A stretch of DNA of 64,000 bases, taken from Paenibacillus sp. NAIST15-1. GTDB lineage: Bacteria > Bacillota > Bacilli > Paenibacillales > Paenibacillaceae. The notes under the pieces were generated by a model. That model was not told the origin of the DNA, ran no database searches, and saw only the letters and a program-made list of their open reading frames with translations. The stretch covers positions 124,001 through 188,000 of the forward strand of contig NZ_BBYF01000008.1 in assembly GCF_001894745.1 (NCBI RefSeq). Reading direction: 5' to 3'. Positions 59,951 through 64,000 of the stretch are shown one piece after another (the stretch's first letter is position 1; every line of letters starts with the position of its first letter). The position numbers and the translations under genes were made by a program.

Positions 59951-61141
59951 TTGCGCACACGATCATTAGCTGTAAAATCGGAACATATTATCATCGGACT
60001 AATGTCAGGTACATCACTCGACGGGATTGACGCCGCAGTCGTTCGCATTCAGGGTGCGGGAGTAGAGTCTCGGGCAGATATGATCGTCTTTCATTGCAAG
60101 GAATATGATGATGAGCTTCGAGAGCGACTGAAAAGATTGTGTACAAGAGGCGGTACGAGTACAGAAGAAATATGTATCATGAATGCCTATATGGGGGAAA
60201 TGCTGGCACAGGCGGCGCGCGAGGCGGCAAGCAATGCTGGAATCTCGATGGAGGACGTCGATTTCATCAGCTCCCACGGCCAGACAATCTGGCACCAGCC
60301 TGTCGTAGATAAGGCAGATCGATGTGCGGTTCCTTCCACTCTACAAATTGGGGATATCTCAATCATTGCCAAGCATACGGGTGTCCCCGTTATCGGAGAT
60401 TATCGGCCGGCGGATATGGCAGTTGGCGGACAGGGAGCGCCATTAACGCCGTATGCGGACTATCTGTTGCTGCGAGACTCGGAAGTGGGCAGAATTGCGC
60501 AGAACATTGGCGGAATTGGCAATTGTACGATTCTTCCTGCTGGCGGGGATCAGAGTACGGTGACCGCCTTCGATACGGGTCCCGGCAATATGCTGATCGA
60601 TCAAGCCATCTATCAATTATCGGGCGGGGCATATGGGTATGACCGCAATGGGGAATGGGCGTCACGCGGCCAGGTGAATACTGAGCTGCTGGATGAATTG
60701 CTTGCACATCCATACTACGCCGAGCCGCCAGTGAAGACGACTGGACGTGAGATGTTCGGTACGGATTATGCGCTGCATTGGATCGAGCATGGCAGAATGC
60801 TGGGGCTGTCGGCTGAGGATATCGTTGCGACATTCACCGCATTGACGGCCCGCACGATTGCGGATGCCTATCGGCAGTTTGTATTTCCTCAACACCGCAT
60901 ACGAGATGTTATTGTCAGCGGAGGTGGAGCACGCAATGCAACACTGATGCGCTGGCTTGCGGAAGAGCTGCCGGAACAGAAGGTGACAGCCTCTGATGAG
61001 ATGGGATTGCCGGGAGATGCGAAGGAAGCGATCGCATTCGCCCTGCTTGCAAATGATTTTATACACGGGATTCCGAATAATTTGCCTCGTGTTACCGGAG
61101 CTGTGCGTCCAACCATTATGGGCAAGCTGGCCATGCCATAA
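59951..61141 (+). CDS. anmK: Anhydro-N-acetylmuramic acid kinase
   Basis: A 396-residue sugar kinase that phosphorylates 1,6-anhydro-MurNAc, opening the ring to give MurNAc-6-phosphate during cell-wall recycling. The family signature GLMSGTSLDGID is at 16-27, with ISSHGQTIWHQP, RIAQNIGGIGNCT, FDTGPGNMLID and IVSGGGARNATLM further on. The start is a TTG at 59951 directly after GGAGGAGAAAGG. It is followed by a beta-lactamase-family hydrolase that may supply substrate. The downstream etherase MurQ is not in the window. Confidence 0.95.
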   Translation: MRTRSLAVKSEHIIIGLMSGTSLDGIDAAVVRIQGAGVESRADMIVFHCKEYDDELRERLKRLCTRGGTSTEEICIMNAYMGEMLAQAAREAASNAGISMEDVDFISSHGQTIWHQPVVDKADRCAVPSTLQIGDISIIAKHTGVPVIGDYRPADMAVGGQGAPLTPYADYLLLRDSEVGRIAQNIGGIGNCTILPAGGDQSTVTAFDTGPGNMLIDQAIYQLSGGAYGYDRNGEWASRGQVNTELLDELLAHPYYAEPPVKTTGREMFGTDYALHWIEHGRMLGLSAEDIVATFTALTARTIADAYRQFVFPQHRIRDVIVSGGGARNATLMRWLAEELPEQKVTASDEMGLPGDAKEAIAFALLANDFIHGIPNNLPRVTGAVRPTIMGKLAMP

Positions 61142-61246
61142 TCCACTTCATAGCTATGCTTGCTATGAAGTGGATGAGAATTTCTCGGTAATAGGACTTA
61201 CGATTGCGTTCTAAGATTCATCACAATGCTGTGGGGGGATTGGGCG

Positions 61247-62344
61247 ATGCCGGAAGGTCGTCTTGCTGCGAACAACGCACAGTTTCAGGATGCTAGCGCG
61301 CTGATTGATGATGCAATAATGAGTGGAGATATTCCAGGGGCCGTCTCGCTTATTTGGTACGGTGGTCATGCGTTCGAGTATGCTAGGGGCCATGCAGTGG
61401 ATACAGATAAGCAGAGGATACCAGTCACGATTGATACCATATACGATTGTGCTTCTTTGACGAAAATTGTCGTGACACTCCCGTTACTATTGATGCTGGT
61501 TGAGTCAGATAAGCTTAACTTGGATGATCCTGTGGTCACGCACATGCCCGAGTTCAGCGGCAATGGAAAAGATTCGATTACGATTCGCCAATTGCTCGCA
61601 CATACTTCAGGCCTGCCTTCTCATCGGGATCTGTACTCGCAGGGATGGTCATCTGATGAGATTGCTCGCCATCTGGATCAAATGGAATTGGTGTATCCAC
61701 CGGGAGCGGACTGTCAGTATAGTTGTCTCGGCTATATTGTGCTCGGCAGACTTATAGAGCGCGTATGCGGAGAATCACTGGCTACAGCGGCGGAACGCAT
61801 GCTGCTGAAGCCGCTCGGCATGGTGGACAGCAGCTTCAATCCTCCGCAGGAGGCTCGTTCACGAATAGCGGCTACGGAATATGATTCGATGCTAGAGGAG
61901 CATTGCTGGGGAAGGGTCCATGATGAGAATGCAGCTGCGTTGGGCGGCGTCGCCGGAAACGCAGGGCTGTTCGCTTCGGCACGCGATCTGGCGCACTATG
62001 CCCGCTTGTGGGTAAACAAGGCTGAGCTGGATGGAGCGGAGGGCAATTTGCTGTCTAACCGCGTCATTCAAGAGGCGCTCCGTTGTCAGACTTCCAATAT
62101 ACCCAATGCAAAGCGAGGACTCGGTTGGGTGCTGCAAGGAGATACCGCTGATTTTGCTGGAACAGGATGGTCAGCCTCCAGCTTTGGTCATACAGGCTTT
62201 ACGGGTACAAGCATATGGATCGATCCTGAACGGGATATCGTAGTGGTGCTGCTTACCAATCGCGTGCATTATGGACGGGATAAGAGTATATCAGAACTGC
62301 GACGCCAATTTCATGAAGCCGTCCTAGCAGCAATCACAGAATAA
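61247..62344 (+). CDS. Beta-lactamase-family serine hydrolase (possible AmiE-like muropeptide amidase)
   Basis: A 365-residue serine hydrolase of the penicillin-binding/class C beta-lactamase fold. SxxK is SLTK at 70-73, the late triad is HTG in SFGHTGFTG, and the second motif reads Tyr159-Ser-Cys161 where YxN is usual. No signal peptide is visible, so it is probably cytoplasmic. In B. subtilis a member of this family (AmiE) removes peptides from MurNAc in the recycling cluster; position after anmK suggests the same here (inference). I use the ATG at 61247 behind GTGGGGGGATTGGGCG; an ATG at 61226 has no ribosome site. Confidence 0.85.
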   Translation: MPEGRLAANNAQFQDASALIDDAIMSGDIPGAVSLIWYGGHAFEYARGHAVDTDKQRIPVTIDTIYDCASLTKIVVTLPLLLMLVESDKLNLDDPVVTHMPEFSGNGKDSITIRQLLAHTSGLPSHRDLYSQGWSSDEIARHLDQMELVYPPGADCQYSCLGYIVLGRLIERVCGESLATAAERMLLKPLGMVDSSFNPPQEARSRIAATEYDSMLEEHCWGRVHDENAAALGGVAGNAGLFASARDLAHYARLWVNKAELDGAEGNLLSNRVIQEALRCQTSNIPNAKRGLGWVLQGDTADFAGTGWSASSFGHTGFTGTSIWIDPERDIVVVLLTNRVHYGRDKSISELRRQFHEAVLAAITE

Positions 62345-62401
62345 AGTTGATTTGTCGGCATGAAACGGAGAATTCACGTCCCTTTATCACGATTTTCGTC
62401 T

Positions 62402-62448
62402 AAAACCGCCTGCTGTTCGCTTTGAGCGTTCGGCAGGCGGTTTTGTCT
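62402..62448 (+). terminator. Intrinsic terminator after the anmK unit
   Basis: AAAACCGCCTGC (62402-62413) pairs perfectly with GCAGGCGGTTTT (62433-62444), with a further inner stem, then GTCTTT. Confidence 0.88.
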
Positions 62449-62569
62449 TTCGCTATAATAGATGAGCCAAGTTATCATTTTGGTTATGCATATTTCATGA
62501 TATAGGATATAATGGAAATCAGCTGTATGTGGAAATATGTCGTATTTTCAATGTAAAAGGGGTACTACG

Positions 62570-63586
62570 ATGACATTACCGATTCTTTATATGGTCATTC
62601 CTTGCTATAACGAGGAGGAGGCCTTGCCAATTACGACACCCGTACTCATCGAATTGCTGAAGGGACTCGAACGGGATCAGCTCGTATCAGCCGACAGCCG
62701 TATCGTGCTTGTAGATGATGGGAGCCGAGATGGAACGTGGCAGCAGATCGAGAGGGCCCGCGCCGCTCACCCTGTTATTTGCGGATTGAAGCTTGCTCGC
62801 AATGCCGGCCATCAGAAGGCGCTGTTAGCCGGACTTATGTACGCGAAGGAGCATGCGGACTGCATCGTGTCGCTAGACGCCGATCTTCAAGACGATACCG
62901 GAGCCATTCGAGAATTCGTGCGCAAGTTTCATGAGGGATACGAGGTCGTATACGGTGTTCGCAACAGCAGAGCAACAGATACATGGTTCAAGCGCTGGAG
63001 TGCTGAATCCTTCTATAAAGTGATGCGCAAGATGGGTATCCCATTGGTATACAACCATGCAGATTATCGCCTTATGAGCCGGAGGGCTGTAGAACACTTG
63101 AGCGAATTCCATGAAGTGAACTTGTTCTTGCGAGGAATCGTACCGCTGATCGGATTCCGTTCTACAACAGTTGCCTATGACCGTATGGAGCGTGTTGCAG
63201 GTGAATCGAAGTATCCGCTTCGCAAGATGCTGTCTTTTGCATGGGATGGCATTACGTCGTTCAGCATCAAACCTATGCGCTTTGTTACAATGCTTGGTTT
63301 CATCAGCCTGGGAGCGAGTATTATTGCCGGAGGATACACGCTTATTTCCAAGCTGACAGGACATACCGTGTCCGGCTGGGCTTCATTGATGTTCTCGCTA
63401 TGGTTCATCGGCAGCATTCAGCTGCTGGCGTTAGGTGTGATCGGAGAGTACATCGGGAAGATATATAATGAAGTAAAACGCAGACCACCCTATATTGTGG
63501 AGACGGTGCTGTCTGACGCATATGTGGCACAGAATGAGGCGCAGCCTTCCTGGCCGGGTGCCCAGCGTGCAGAGGTGAACCGATGA
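62570..63586 (+). CDS. GT2 glycosyltransferase, GtrB/DPM1-like (polyprenyl-phosphate sugar transferase)
   Basis: A 338-residue membrane-associated glycosyltransferase. The cytoplasmic GT-A domain has VIPCYNEEEALP, IVLVDDGSRDGTW and the metal-binding SLDADLQDD; two C-terminal helices (about 238-300) anchor it. Members transfer a sugar from a nucleotide donor to undecaprenyl or polyprenyl phosphate for export and wall or polymer decoration. The ATG at 62570 follows AAAAGGGGTACTACG. Its stop overlaps the start of a GtrA-like flippase, the standard partner. Confidence 0.91.
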   Translation: MTLPILYMVIPCYNEEEALPITTPVLIELLKGLERDQLVSADSRIVLVDDGSRDGTWQQIERARAAHPVICGLKLARNAGHQKALLAGLMYAKEHADCIVSLDADLQDDTGAIREFVRKFHEGYEVVYGVRNSRATDTWFKRWSAESFYKVMRKMGIPLVYNHADYRLMSRRAVEHLSEFHEVNLFLRGIVPLIGFRSTTVAYDRMERVAGESKYPLRKMLSFAWDGITSFSIKPMRFVTMLGFISLGASIIAGGYTLISKLTGHTVSGWASLMFSLWFIGSIQLLALGVIGEYIGKIYNEVKRRPPYIVETVLSDAYVAQNEAQPSWPGAQRAEVNR

Positions 63587-64000
63587 GCCGTGAGCAAGCG
63601 GCTAGGAAGGGCTGGCTGGGATTATTCAGCCGCTATGCGGTTGTCGGCGTGATTAACACATGCATTGGACTTGGGCTTATTTATGCACTGATGCACCTTG
63701 CTGGATGGGATCACTTCGCATCGACATTTGTCGGGAACACCATAGGGGTGCTGTGCAGTTATGTGCTCAATCGCCGCTTTACGTTCCAATACGAGGGGGC
63801 GCAGCTCAGCAGCTTCATTCGGTTCCTTGTTATTTCCTTGCTCTGTTATGCAGCAGCCTACGTGCTGCTTCATCCTGCATTCTCGGCGCTGGTTACGGGG
63901 CTGCTAGGCTCGCTGCCGCAATCATGGCAGCAATCGCTGATTGTGTTATGCGAAGCGGGTGCTTACACCGTAACTTCGTTTGTGCTCCATCGACTGATTA
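63583..64000 (+). CDS. GtrA family membrane protein (truncated by the window end)
   Basis: The first 139 codons of a small membrane protein with about four hydrophobic helices. The beginning (LFSRYAVVGVINTCIGLGLI) and SYVLNRRFTFQY are typical of GtrA, which is thought to flip polyprenyl-phosphate sugars across the membrane. The ATG at 63583 overlaps the upstream stop (ATGA). A third gene for the transferase acting outside the cell would be expected beyond the window edge. Confidence 0.9.
   Translation, partial: MSREQAARKGWLGLFSRYAVVGVINTCIGLGLIYALMHLAGWDHFASTFVGNTIGVLCSYVLNRRFTFQYEGAQLSSFIRFLVISLLCYAAAYVLLHPAFSALVTGLLGSLPQSWQQSLIVLCEAGAYTVTSFVLHRLI

Noticed and set aside
1..64000. CRISPR arrays, insertion sequences, prophage genes, tRNA and rRNA genes
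   Set aside because: No regularly spaced repeats, transposase or integrase motifs, or tRNA/rRNA signatures were found by reading both strands.

Overview
The window looks like chromosome of a Gram-positive, low-to-mid GC endospore-former of the Paenibacillus type. Supporting signs are strong AGGAGG-like ribosome sites, frequent TTG starts, S-layer-homology (SLH) anchoring, DUF6612 lipoproteins, a des-desKR membrane-fluidity operon, a btr-feuABC-besA iron locus and futalosine-pathway menaquinone genes. No rRNA, tRNA, CRISPR array, intact insertion sequence or prophage is visible. The genus call is inference from gene content.

Layout. 1-6.5 kb: end of a carbohydrate ABC importer operon (two permeases, a lipoprotein binding protein) running into two ADP-ribosylglycohydrolase-family genes. 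6.5-7.5 kb: a small divergent XRE regulator/coiled-coil protein pair. 7.5-13.4 kb: siderophore uptake with two identical Fur boxes. 13.4-16.5 kb: fatty acid desaturase with DesK/DesR. 16.5-18.5 kb: Nudix hydrolase, an AAC(6')-like acetyltransferase, YpsA. 18.6-26.7 kb: three DUF6612 lipoprotein paralogues (the third frameshifted) flanking a c-di-GMP-I riboswitch-controlled CAP/cohesin-like/SLH surface protein and an XRE-AbrB regulator/glycosyltransferase pair. 26.7-28.7 kb: an ABC-F ATPase behind a roughly 400-nt leader with a short upstream ORF, folded elements and an intrinsic terminator. 28.7-37.2 kb: OsmC, DUF1349, radical SAM and Mrr-like proteins, then methyltransferase, response regulator, histidine kinase and two orphan DppBC-type permeases. 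37.3-45.1 kb: oxidoreductase, MFS pump, MqnB/MqnD, acyl-ACP thioesterase, phosphodiester glycosidase, pentapeptide protein. 45.4-50.5 kb: an orphan 7TM histidine kinase, an NHLP-type RiPP precursor with a class I isoprenoid-synthase-like gene, EcsC, and a decayed DUF438 gene. 50.9-64 kb: heterodimeric ABC exporter, catalase with PerR-like boxes and a truncated Fur-family protein, kinase-like protein, cystathionine lyase, AnmK with a beta-lactamase-family amidase-like protein, and a GT2/GtrA pair cut by the window end.

Most notable. (1) A two-gene cassette (47.5-48.8 kb) joins an isoprenoid synthase carrying two DDxxD motifs to an NHLP leader peptide ending in Trp. It recalls ComQ/ComX prenylation but uses a different precursor family. 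(2) The ABC-F leader has the layout of antibiotic-responsive attenuation. (3) The c-di-GMP riboswitch has a visible terminator and a plausible competing pairing, and controls an unusual surface protein. (4) Four 11-bp direct repeats lie upstream of the methyltransferase/two-component locus.
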